NCBI GenBank assembly: GCA_017480185.1
Contig: JAFVBC010000013.1
Coordinates: 1 to 62,661, forward strand
Reading direction: 5' to 3'
Source: Bacteroidales bacterium
Lineage (GTDB): Bacteria; Bacteroidota; Bacteroidia; Bacteroidales; P3
Length of the DNA: 62,661 nucleotides
This document shows, piece by piece, positions 36,301 through 42,886 of the stretch. Both the position numbers and the translations under genes were made by a program. The notes under the pieces were generated by a model. It saw only the letters and a list, made by a program, of their open reading frames with translations, had not been told where the DNA came from and did no database searches. How positions within the stretch are numbered: the stretch's first letter is position 1; the number at the start of each line of letters is the position of its first letter.

Positions 36301-39100
36301 GCCCAATTGTTGGACCTATGACCCTTCGGCCACCCAATCACAAACGGCCAACAACCTACCACAGGTATATAACGACAACGGCAATGGGCGCATCGAGATG
36401 ACAACCCCGACACTGATAACTTTGCCACCGTTGAGTCTTCCCATTGACACCATCATGGTTACGTTCGACCACACAACCTACGACACCCTCACCGCATTGG
36501 TCATAGGTTCGGTGCGCACCACCACTGTGGGGTGCAGCAGCACATTTGTACCCATTGATACCATCGTGAGCCACACCACTGGCACACAAACCCGATCCAT
36601 CACACGCTACCTCGTTCACCACACTGGCACGGGACGCCATCTGGCATTCAAAAACATCGTGCGTCCAGGCATGAGTAGCACCAACAGCCACCACAGCATA
36701 GACAATCTGGTGATACAGCCCGTACCATCGTGCATACCTCCGGTCAACGTACGCATAGACAGCATCGGCGACCGCATAGTAACCCTTGACTGGGACGACA
36801 TACTCCCAGCCACACAATGGGTCATCGAGTACGACACCGCAGGTTTCCGTTTGGGCAACGGACAAGTGGCAGTGGCAACACAACATCCGTTTACCGTTAC
36901 CGGACTTATGCCCAACCGCGACTATGTGTTCTACGTACGCAATCAATGTTCACGCTACGACCAGTCCATCTTCTCCGATTCAGTTGCATGCCTCACCCTA
37001 TGTGGACGACTGGCACTACCCTACACCGAGAACTTTAACCACACCCAGGCTGTAACCTACAGCACAGTGCCTGGCTACATGCCCAACTGTTGGGACCGTT
37101 GGAGCAACGGAAGCCTCGGCATAAACGGCACCTACATTGCCCATGTGGTGCCCGCTGGTGGCAGCTACTCCTACTCGCCCGACAACAGCCAGGCTCTATA
37201 CATGGGTGCCCAAATGAACAACACCACCAACGGTCAGTACAAATACGCCATCCTACCATACTTTGAGGTGCCAATCAAACACCTAAAACTCAGCTTCTAC
37301 TATCGTATGGAGAGCACCTCGTATGGCCGACTGATAGTGGGCTACCTCACTGGCTCGAACTATGCCACCGACTTTGTCGGGGTCGACACCATGTCGTCGA
37401 CATCCTCGCTGCGTCTCGACTCGGTGTTCTTCCCCAATGCGCCCGACAACGCCGAGCGCATCGTGCTGTGTTGGGAAAACCACAACACAGCCACTTGGTA
37501 CTCCGTGGGCATTGACAACGTGTCGGTTGTATCGCTCCTGCCCCCACCATCGTGCGACAGCATTGACAGTGCCTCGGTGGTAATCCGCCCCACCTACAAC
37601 ACCATATCGCTCGATTGGAGCACCACCGCCGACAGTGTCGAATTGGTGATTAGCGACGACCGCTACACCATGTTCGGCCAACACTATCGCACGGCCAACA
37701 GCACCTTCACCTTCCGAGGCCTGCTGTTCGATTCAACCTATTTCATTGGCCTTCGCACAGTGTGCAACAACGGAGCATCATCAAAGTGGACCATCTTCAC
37801 CGTGGTAACACCCCACCTCGACTGCCAACCCCCAATCAACCTGCAAGTGCAAGGCACCGAATTTGACGGAGCCACACTCGGGTGGGACACCGTTGGTCCT
37901 GGCACAGAATGGGAATTGTGGGTACGCGCCACGTCTGGTGGCTATTTCGACTCCATCTACCATTTCACCGACTTCACCAACTGCCACATCAGTGGCCTCA
38001 CCTCGCAGGTAACCTACGAAGCGATGGTGCGCTCGCGCTGTGGCGACAACCACGAATATGTCGGTCCCTGGAGCAGTGCCACACGCTTCACCACCGACGT
38101 GTGCTTCCCCGTGGGGCGCGTACAGGTAACATCCTTGCGAGGCAACTCGGCCATGGCCGTATGGCCAAGCACAGCCAACAGCAACGGCTACTACGTTATA
38201 GAGTACGGCGACATGGACTTCCCCGTGGGCTACAGCATTCGAACCGACACCATTAGCAACAACAACTACATCATGACCCGCCTCGAACCCGAGACCTACT
38301 ACGACGTCTATGTCAAGAGCATCTGCGATCAGGGTGTGGTGTCGCAATGGAGCAACTGCACACAATTCCTCACACGCGAATACTCTCCCTCCGACCCCAC
38401 CTACTATGTGCTCACCAGCCACGTGAATGGATGGCACAAAGGGCGTGTCGATGGCGATGGAGTGTTTGTGGCAGGCAATGTGGTAACCCTCACCGCCGTT
38501 GCCTTCGAGGGCTACCGCTTTGTCAGTTGGCACGATGGCAACCTCAGTGCCAGTCGCGAAGTAACGATGGACACCGACCGCGACTACACAGCCTACTTTG
38601 CCCCAATCAACGATCCCACCCCCTACCACATCATCACCGCAGTAAGCAACAACGACCGATGGGGCACCGTCTGGGGCACTGGGCTTTACCGTCAGGGCGA
38701 CACCGCCACCCTCCGTGCACGCGCCCGTCGTGGCTACCACTTCATGGAGTGGGACGATGGCTGCACCGAACCCGAACGTAAAGTGGAGTGTAGTTGTGCG
38801 GCCACCTACACCGCCCTCTTCGACGAGGGCGACGGCATAGCGCACCCCGACGCACCCCTGCCCGACATGCAACTCATGCCCAACCCAGCAACAAGCACCG
38901 TCGGCATCCGACTGGCCAACACCGTCGGTCAATCCATTCTGCGCATCATTGACATGCACGGACGCGAAGTGCGCCGCTTTAATGCCATCGCCACCGATGC
39001 ACCGTTTGTCATAGACATCCACACGCTGGCCTCAGGCACCTACCTCGTACAGGCCATAACCCCAGAGGCCACCGTTACACGTCGCCTCATAAAACGCTAA
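30317..39100 (+). CDS. Giant multidomain T9SS-secreted surface protein
   Basis: The protein has 2927 residues from ATG 30317, which opens a clean signal peptide (KKHLLIYIITMVVFLWPM, cleavage near EAQ 25); an earlier ATG at 30263 adds a polar lead. Order: an N-terminal beta domain (25-235); about eleven FN3-like domains (near 240, 507, 790, 1072, 1352, 1631, 1877, 2137, 2410, 2502, 2596), eight of which are each followed by a larger jelly-roll (choice-of-anchor J-like) module starting PY(R)TGFE or similar (328, 600, 883, 1164, 1445, 1718, 1972, 2232); two Listeria-Bacteroides-type repeats (2695-2765, 2768-2838) with F.SWHDG / F.EWDDG; and a type A T9SS sorting domain (2848-2927) with MPNPATSTV, the IDMHGREV core and final LIKR. 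Likely exported, trimmed and anchored or released at the surface; adhesion or glycan binding is inferred. Confidence 0.88.
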   Translation: MKKHLLIYIITMVVFLWPMQRSEAQLLALYSFETGNDTNMWRTLTTSAIACTGDDSRMSAVANIGFTFMFCGLPYTQWSANTNGNIHFGSDLIATGGYSSPLTSSITTNVPKIVMLGADGYMVSGIHYVKSQLFGTAGNRVFVIEYCNGTYNSTSRNYRYRCQVHLSEADGSITLVFPDTTTTNSAVAYQMGIARGAGDYVAINVAQNSASSTTVATQYAWPGAKRYYKFTPPPCWPPALPHYDIVDSNSMRISWTGQASRYVVEYGTSGFTPGTGTTFTTTRTDTTLTNLHAGTAYEVYVSAICNTDTASPIYLTFGTIDSNRRITTFPYRTGFEYADDCAWDILNGANIWTYGTAVANSGQRAMYISNSGGRGHGYEVSQSAYSYAMREIELSEPAEYVFDFDWMCYGEGSTDYLRALLAPIGTTINPTTANGITATNVPSRWYNVGLNGTTYYLSGSSAWRHSTVKLNMLDTGAFRLIFYWVNNASGGTQPPAAVDNVQITRSACPSVHNLKLDSLGLYGARISWDRTACNSYSVEVCLRGDPRGNGFFYNTTGTQQRLTNMMQNTWYTAYVWSNCYDANGEVDSITFRTDIEAVHTIPYDTDFEDYEDQAWEGMSSTANVWVVGNGTSQRGQKSLHITNNTTTQVFAYTNTYSCAYVWREFTITQAGTYNISFDWKCEGELNGSNRYDYMRAFFIPSSTTLTSGRLPNNSTFTNANINTFSTAVPTGWTDVGGGVMFQQTEWKHATHDITFTTSQLGTYKLLFVYVCNSSTNTTPAAVENVRVGRAACPSISNIGLDTVSGDMAKISWNGSATRYVIEYDTTFFLRGRGNIELTNSNDITLHNLQPLTQYDVYIYGHCSSGTTDTIRFTFTTPNSVIVSYPYFTGFEPGQDRNWDVWSTSSTATAVPNEWAIGQTKFYTDSNAIYISNNGGGNYTYNNTYTVSCISREFYVADPSSYSISFDWTCVGQASYDYMRVFIVPASTVFTPLKLPNGNTFTNANISSFQTVTPSGWIDVYGGSMLSQSSWKHFQKDIPLNTPGRYRLVFMWINNTATIANPAAVDNVRIARAPCPTITGLYVSEVTGSTATIKWNASRATSYSIEYGPQGYTPGLGYSLMTSDDSIQLQNLTQLSTYDFYILSNCPEGSGDSVHLTFSTAIGQFPYRTGFEQGQNIGWNTIANTDNNWAVGQAIKKTGNQSLYISNNGGATHAYTNAYASAYAWIDLSVTDTMPYTFTFDWLCQGQNLYDYMRVFLVPASVSFDPTVLPNGNTLANNTNISNFKTTTPTGWIDLNPRTQWMYNQTTWTTYTIEKQFTPSQFGTYHLTFFWVNNSASNYVPAAIDNLHIAHPLCDNIRNLHVANITDSTVRIEWENSPAGSWFYEYDTVSFQPGFGIPGATTNNYAELQGLTPGTEYTFLIYSRCFLGDGDTFSINFTTHTGYARLPYRTGFERGEDIAWTFVNNTTNGWYIGEATNDGGSRSLYISNDQGASNLYTLTTAAYSWAYRRILIADSGRYVFKFNWKAQGQTTYDYLRFFLVPDDVSITNAVQNGVTSATITPSRWINLGTRKSGQTNYVYLNQVSDWNTVDGDTLIGWADTGVYKLVAYWTNNASSGTQPPAAIDNVEFYRPTCPRIEKVWLDSATANDMYISWQPAGSESKWEIVYDEDTIVVSNTPSAHISRLNVDTRYLLSIRAICSATDTSRPYEFTFRTACNPEFIPFTATFNDMEVGYFDEAHQSCWNNGTFNTSARTTTNFPYLVQFNGSDNILARINYGGYIQTPDMAQSLNQLELTLMMYSPDSNDYVYLGYKQRGRGDSLQVVIFDTVRRGPAHEQTTIHKRSLARVPAGKKSLYIGTTVSGMPHTVHIDAIKIAPPINCDYVDMSTVRDSNTTTDQTTLIWDEPVSGASYLIEYGPRHFTPGTGLTILSRSNTITLNRLDHSMPYHVYISTICGNDTAHGLIPYNFSTQCDTIRNYPYTYDFNNYIVIGSTYCGILPNCWTYDPSATQSQTANNLPQVYNDNGNGRIEMTTPTLITLPPLSLPIDTIMVTFDHTTYDTLTALVIGSVRTTTVGCSSTFVPIDTIVSHTTGTQTRSITRYLVHHTGTGRHLAFKNIVRPGMSSTNSHHSIDNLVIQPVPSCIPPVNVRIDSIGDRIVTLDWDDILPATQWVIEYDTAGFRLGNGQVAVATQHPFTVTGLMPNRDYVFYVRNQCSRYDQSIFSDSVACLTLCGRLALPYTENFNHTQAVTYSTVPGYMPNCWDRWSNGSLGINGTYIAHVVPAGGSYSYSPDNSQALYMGAQMNNTTNGQYKYAILPYFEVPIKHLKLSFYYRMESTSYGRLIVGYLTGSNYATDFVGVDTMSSTSSLRLDSVFFPNAPDNAERIVLCWENHNTATWYSVGIDNVSVVSLLPPPSCDSIDSASVVIRPTYNTISLDWSTTADSVELVISDDRYTMFGQHYRTANSTFTFRGLLFDSTYFIGLRTVCNNGASSKWTIFTVVTPHLDCQPPINLQVQGTEFDGATLGWDTVGPGTEWELWVRATSGGYFDSIYHFTDFTNCHISGLTSQVTYEAMVRSRCGDNHEYVGPWSSATRFTTDVCFPVGRVQVTSLRGNSAMAVWPSTANSNGYYVIEYGDMDFPVGYSIRTDTISNNNYIMTRLEPETYYDVYVKSICDQGVVSQWSNCTQFLTREYSPSDPTYYVLTSHVNGWHKGRVDGDGVFVAGNVVTLTAVAFEGYRFVSWHDGNLSASREVTMDTDRDYTAYFAPINDPTPYHIITAVSNNDRWGTVWGTGLYRQGDTATLRARARRGYHFMEWDDGCTEPERKVECSCAATYTALFDEGDGIAHPDAPLPDMQLMPNPATSTVGIRLANTVGQSILRIIDMHGREVRRFNAIATDAPFVIDIHTLASGTYLVQAITPEATVTRRLIKR

Positions 39101-39135
39101 CCCGACTAAAAAAAAGCCTGCAAAGCAATAAAAAT

Positions 39136-39165
39136 TTGGCAATTAGACTAATAGTTGTAAATTTG
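39136..39165 (+). promoter_or_regulatory. Promoter of rpmE2
   Basis: TTG at 39136-39138 and TAAATTTG at 39158-39165 lie 19 nt apart, a full consensus match. The leader to the ATG at 39241 is about 70 nt, long enough for control at the RNA level, though no clear structure was recognised. Confidence 0.75.
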
Positions 39166-39240
39166 CAAGCGTAAGATAAAACAACATTTTCAAACAATCG
39201 TCTAATAAACAACGGATTAGACGGCAAACAAAGATAAAGA

Positions 39241-39498
39241 ATGAAAAAAGGAATCCATCCCGAGAGCTACCGTTTGGTGGTGTTCAAAGACATGTCGAAC
39301 GACAACATGATCCTAACCAAGAGTTGTGCAAACACGAAAGAAACGGTGGTCTACACCGACGGTAAGGAATATCCCGTGGTGAAACTCGAAATCTCGAACA
39401 CGTCGCACCCCTTCTTCACTGGCAAACTGAAACTGGTTGACACTGCAGGACGCGTTGACAAGTTCATGAACAAGTACAAAAAGTACGCCAAGCGTTAA
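39241..39498 (+). CDS. rpmE2: 50S ribosomal protein L31 type B
   Basis: This is an 85-residue L31 of the zinc-free type B: it begins MKKGIHPESYRLVVFKD and has the SNTSHPFFTGK motif, but lacks the CxxC pairs of type A (its only Cys is in the SCANTKET segment). L31 bridges the two ribosomal subunits. In many bacteria type B forms replace the zinc-binding paralogue when zinc is short; here I see no Zur box, and in Bacteroidota this form is usually the only one. It has its own promoter and a strong terminator. Confidence 0.97.
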   Translation: MKKGIHPESYRLVVFKDMSNDNMILTKSCANTKETVVYTDGKEYPVVKLEISNTSHPFFTGKLKLVDTAGRVDKFMNKYKKYAKR

Positions 39499-39532
39499 TC
39501 AAGAAAGAAAAGTAATTTGTTTTAGACCCGAG

Positions 39533-39566
39533 CCTGTCGGCAACAATATGCCGGCAGGTTTTTTTT
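39533..39566 (+). terminator. rpmE2 terminator
   Basis: A 10-bp stem (39533-39542 with 39549-39558, one G-T pair) with a 6-nt loop is followed by eight T, a textbook intrinsic terminator. Confidence 0.92.
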
Positions 39567-39610
39567 GTGTCGTCGAAAGTGCACCGACGCTGCACAGCCA
39601 CATAATACAG

Positions 39611-39719
39611 GCATCTTCAACCTATCAACTCCCTATCATCGCCTTATCAACTCCCACCCAAAGCCTACAAACGCAGGAGCAAACATGGGGTTGATTGGCA
39701 TCAGGTGGGGTGATGATAG
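39611..39719. repeat. Phased 11-bp inverted repeat element E
   Basis: Inverted units lie at 39611-39621, 39622-39632, 39633-39643, 39644-39654 and 39655-39665, with good copies carrying triplets AGT, CGA, AGT. The centre is 39666-39675 (10 nt). Four direct positions follow (39676-39686, 39687-39697, 39698-39708, 39709-39719), of which the first and third are badly decayed and the last reads GGTGATGATAG. The phase is kept even where the sequence is not. Confidence 0.82.
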
Positions 39720-39836
39720 GCTTACAAACGGTGTCAAATGCTTACTTTGCGCACACTTTTTAGGTCCCAGCCACAAATGCACCTATCTTTAATGGTAAGC
39801 AAATTGAGTTTAACCCCTAAAGAAAGGAAAAAGGAT

Positions 39837-41090
39837 ATGGCAAAAATGAATCACGGACTGTTTGGAGCATTGAGTGGCAACGTAGGGACGGTGGTGGTCT
39901 ACACCTGGCGTGGCAAGCCCTGTGTGCGCAGCAAGCCATCAACGGTAGCCAATCCACGCACCGAACGTCAGGTTAACGGACGGGTGCGTTTTGCCACGTT
40001 GATGCGCATGGCATCGGTTTTAAGAGTGGCTCTGCGACGTGGCATGCACAGAGAAGCCTTGCAGCAGGGCATTACCGAGAGCAACCTGTTTGTGCGACTG
40101 AACCACAGCGTCGTCGACGTTGTCGGTGGCAAGGCGCAGATGGACTACGGGGCGTTGAGGCTTTCGTACGGCTGCGCACCCGATGTTGTTTTTGAAGCGC
40201 CACAGCCATTGGGTGGCAACAGTTGGAGCGTCGCTTTCTGCAAAGCCGATGTCGATGCGGCACTTGCTGCCGATAGCTTGGTGCAAATATGCGCCTATTG
40301 CCCATCGGAGGGTGTGGCCACAATGGTAGCCCCCGTGCCTACCTACAGCCACAAGTGTCGGATAGAATTACCATCGCACTGGCAAGGTGTGGCTGTTCAC
40401 CTCTACGGATGGGTCGAGCTGGCCAACGGGCAGTGCAGCACATGCCAATATATTGGTTGTGTGGGCACTGATAGCAAAGAAAAGCCCGTGGCGGTTGTGG
40501 GAACAACCACCACGGGTAATGTGGTCGATGAACGACCCGAGGCCGACGAGTTGGGGCCTCGGTCAGAGCAGAGCCTCGACAGCGGCACTTACGTCAGACA
40601 TGGGTACAGTGGGCTCGAAACGACGCACCACACGGCCATCGCGGTCGATGAGAAACTTGGTAAAGTTCCACTTAATGTCGGCACTGCGGTCGTAGAGGCT
40701 GTCTTGGGCACGAAACATTTGGTCAAGCCTTGCTCCAAGAGGGTTGGTGGTGTCGAAGCCCTCGAATCCAGCCTTGCTCTTGAGCCATTGCCACACGGGC
40801 GCAACGCTGTCGCCATTGACGTTCACCTTGGCCATTTGCATAAACGAGACACCGTAGGTGCCAGTGCAGAAGGCATGAATGTCGGCATCGCTGCCCGGGG
40901 CTTGTGCGCCAAATTGGTTGCAAGGAAAGTCAATAATTTCAAATCCACGACCTTGAAAGCGGTTGTAGATTTGCTCCAAGGCCTCGTATTGTGGCGTAAA
41001 ACCGCACTGTGTGGCAGTGTTGACCACCAGCACCACTTTGCCACGCAGGGTCGACATGTCGAAAGGTTGGCCATCGGTGGTCAGGGTTGA
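39837..41090 (+). CDS. DUF6266 family protein with missing stop (C-terminal half probably spurious)
   Basis: From ATG 39837 (MAKMNHGLFGALSGNVGTVVVYTW) the first 210 residues match the DUF6266 family of Bacteroidota, small proteins of unknown function with an N-terminal G..G.VGTVV.Y.W.G....RS.P....PRT..Q motif. Family members normally end soon after the strand seen here as QYIGCVG (near 40463). In this gene the frame does not stop there; it stays open for another 200 codons, almost entirely antisense to gpx. A tandem stop TGATAG lies at 40469-40474 in the +2 frame, so a one-base deletion just upstream would explain the run-on. The true product is probably about 210 residues; the gene may be a recent frameshift or hold a sequence error. 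Confidence 0.7.
   Translation: MAKMNHGLFGALSGNVGTVVVYTWRGKPCVRSKPSTVANPRTERQVNGRVRFATLMRMASVLRVALRRGMHREALQQGITESNLFVRLNHSVVDVVGGKAQMDYGALRLSYGCAPDVVFEAPQPLGGNSWSVAFCKADVDAALAADSLVQICAYCPSEGVATMVAPVPTYSHKCRIELPSHWQGVAVHLYGWVELANGQCSTCQYIGCVGTDSKEKPVAVVGTTTTGNVVDERPEADELGPRSEQSLDSGTYVRHGYSGLETTHHTAIAVDEKLGKVPLNVGTAVVEAVLGTKHLVKPCSKRVGGVEALESSLALEPLPHGRNAVAIDVHLGHLHKRDTVGASAEGMNVGIAARGLCAKLVARKVNNFKSTTLKAVVDLLQGLVLWRKTALCGSVDHQHHFATQGRHVERLAIGGQG
40485..40516 (-). terminator. gpx terminator
   Basis: A 14-bp stem with one mismatch (40485-40498 with 40503-40516) and a 4-nt loop is followed on the minus strand by CTTTTCTTT. It lies 47 nt after the gpx stop and inside the run-on part of the DUF6266 frame. 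Confidence 0.75.
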
Positions 41091-41207
41091 AAACTGGTAC
41101 AGATTGTCGTCGGAGGAGGTCTGGTCGGCCTGAGTGGCGCGGGTGCCACATGATACCATCACCACAGCCATGGCTGCAATGGTCAGAAAGTGTACAAAAG
41201 ATTTCAT
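40563..41207 (-). CDS. Glutathione peroxidase-family lipoprotein
   Basis: The 214-residue thiol peroxidase starts with a lipoprotein signal (hydrophobic run, then MVSC with Cys20). The catalytic set of the GPx family is present: Cys68 in NTATQCGFT, Gln98 in FPCNQFG, and Trp180-Asn181 in KWNFTKF. Cys114 in the FCTGTYGV helix is in the place of the resolving cysteine of thioredoxin-dependent GPx, so it probably uses thioredoxin-like partners rather than glutathione. The lipid anchor puts it in the periplasm or at the outer membrane. It is a single gene with its own candidate promoter and terminator, and convergent with the DUF6266 gene. Confidence 0.93.
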   Translation of the reverse strand: MKSFVHFLTIAAMAVVMVSCGTRATQADQTSSDDNLYQFSTLTTDGQPFDMSTLRGKVVLVVNTATQCGFTPQYEALEQIYNRFQGRGFEIIDFPCNQFGAQAPGSDADIHAFCTGTYGVSFMQMAKVNVNGDSVAPVWQWLKSKAGFEGFDTTNPLGARLDQMFRAQDSLYDRSADIKWNFTKFLIDRDGRVVRRFEPTVPMSDVSAAVEALL

Positions 41208-41251
41208 CGTTTGCTAATTCTAATTGGTTTATAATTCACTGAAAATCGGTG

Positions 41252-41282
41252 CAAGATTACACCAAGTTCCGGAATTGAGCAA
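41252..41282 (-). promoter_or_regulatory. Candidate gpx promoter
   Basis: On the minus strand TTG (41282-41280) and TAATCTTG (41259-41252) are 20 nt apart. The -7 differs from TAnnTTTG at one position. It lies about 45 nt before the gpx ATG. Confidence 0.45.
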
Positions 41283-41351
41283 ATAAAAAGTGGCCGAGTG
41301 CAATAAAAACATGCTCAGTTCGTTCTCTGAAAGAAAAAGCAAGGTGCACAA

Positions 41352-42839
41352 ATGCTAAACAACGCAAAAGCAGGAGCAGCCTTTAGGGGGTTGCTGTGGA
41401 TGGTGCTGATGGTGGCAATGGCCGCCCAAAGCATTGGTCAAACCAATGTGGTGATAAATGGCATGGCCGTTAACGGTCAGGGCAAACGCATTGAATTGTA
41501 TGCCTACGACGACATGCTGACCCGTGCCGAGAACCTGCTTGATGCCACGGTAATTGACTCTACGCGCGAGTTTCGTCTCGAAACCTACATCAACTATCCC
41601 CGACTGGTGTTTCTGCAGATAGAAAACTATAGCCAGTCGTTCTATGTAGAGCCAGGGCACACCTACGAGGTGTATATTGCTCGTTTTGACTGGGACGTAG
41701 ACGAGCAGCGCAACATCTTCCTCTCGCCCGAAGCCCTTCCGTTGGAGTTTGTAAACGTCGACCACGATGAACTGAACCTGCAAATAATGCGCTTTGATGC
41801 GGCAGTGGACAGTTTTATAAGTAATCATCGTGTATTTCTCGACTGGAAATACAGGCCACAAAAGCGCTATTTCGACACACTTGTGCAAACCATGCAAGTT
41901 CAATTCCCCGACGGAAACAACGAGTTCTTCAACCGCTATAAGCGCTACACCCTGGCAGGTATGAAATACGCCATGAAGTTTGCAACACGCAAACAGATGG
42001 CAGCACACTTTATTGATGGGCAACCTGTGCGCTATCATGACGAGAACTACATGCGCTTATTCTTTGACATTTATGCCAACAGCATATCAAAAGGCATGGC
42101 TCGTGTGCCCAAACACAGGCTGGTGGCATGGGTAAATGCCACCGACGAGCGTCGCATGATAGACTCGGTGGGTCTCAACCCTTTGATGCGCAATGAGCAA
42201 GTGCGCGAATTGGCCGTACTGCAAGCGCTGAAAGAGGCCTACCACGACAAAGACTACGACCCACAAAAGGTATTCATGATGGTGAATACGATTGGCGCTA
42301 ACAGCAAGTTTGCCGAACATAGGCAGATAGCCGACCACATGAAAAAACAGATGCGCGCGCTAAAAAAAGGCACCGAGGTGCCACCAATGGAGTTGCCCGA
42401 CATTGACCATCAACTGGTGAACTTGCAAGAGATGCGTGGCAAGTGGATTTACTTGAGTTTTGTGCGTGTGGGTGACCCAAACTCGTTGCGCGAAATTGAA
42501 ACCATTGCACACTTCCACGACAGCATTTGTGCACGCAACAAAAACGTAGAGTTTGTGAGCGTGGCATGCGACCGCGAGTTCCAAAAGATGCACCATCTGC
42601 TGCGCAACAACCGTCGTGGCCACCGCTACAACTGGACGTGGCTGCATTTCGATGGCAATTATCGCCTACTCGAACACTTTGGCGTGGTTAGTTTTCCCAC
42701 GTTTATCCTCATAAATCCAGAAGGCAACTTCCACTATAGCGTCACCCCATCGCCCGCCACTGGAATACTGATGAATGGGCCGTGGGAGATAAAAAATGAG
42801 CCAGCCGACGTGAGTCGCCCCTTTTTTGAACATCAATAA
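41352..42839 (+). CDS. Secreted thioredoxin-fold protein lacking the CxxC pair
   Basis: The 495-residue protein has a signal peptide (core GLLWMVLMVAMAA, cleavage near IGQ 30), a beta-rich N-terminal domain (about 32-120, DUF4369-like), a helical middle, and a thioredoxin-like C-terminal domain (about 355-480) with FPTFILINPEGNF (cis-proline loop and strand). Where the CxxC should be, the sequence reads FVRVGDPNS, so the pair is gone and the fold cannot do ordinary disulfide exchange. It has the same length and layout as the protein encoded at 10147, which keeps CHHC. A chaperone-like or scaffold role is a guess. It lies 47 nt upstream of the TPR gene. Confidence 0.78.
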   Translation: MLNNAKAGAAFRGLLWMVLMVAMAAQSIGQTNVVINGMAVNGQGKRIELYAYDDMLTRAENLLDATVIDSTREFRLETYINYPRLVFLQIENYSQSFYVEPGHTYEVYIARFDWDVDEQRNIFLSPEALPLEFVNVDHDELNLQIMRFDAAVDSFISNHRVFLDWKYRPQKRYFDTLVQTMQVQFPDGNNEFFNRYKRYTLAGMKYAMKFATRKQMAAHFIDGQPVRYHDENYMRLFFDIYANSISKGMARVPKHRLVAWVNATDERRMIDSVGLNPLMRNEQVRELAVLQALKEAYHDKDYDPQKVFMMVNTIGANSKFAEHRQIADHMKKQMRALKKGTEVPPMELPDIDHQLVNLQEMRGKWIYLSFVRVGDPNSLREIETIAHFHDSICARNKNVEFVSVACDREFQKMHHLLRNNRRGHRYNWTWLHFDGNYRLLEHFGVVSFPTFILINPEGNFHYSVTPSPATGILMNGPWEIKNEPADVSRPFFEHQ

Positions 42840-42886
42840 ACAGGCCGTTGAAACAATAAACACACGACCCGAAACACCGATAACAG

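Larger units (their letters stand above)
39499..39836. other. Intergenic region rpmE2 / DUF6266
   Basis: It holds the rpmE2 terminator (39533-39566) and repeat element E (39611-39719). Between 39720 and 39836 a weak -7-like TTACTTTG near 39743 may serve the DUF6266 gene, but its spacing within the motif is one base short of TAnnTTTG. An A/G-rich stretch at 39820-39834 may act as a ribosome site. Confidence 0.5.

Noticed and set aside
37781-39022. 413-codon open frame antisense to the giant gene
   Set aside because: Val/Gly/His-rich shadow of a domain-rich coding frame; no start context or family match.
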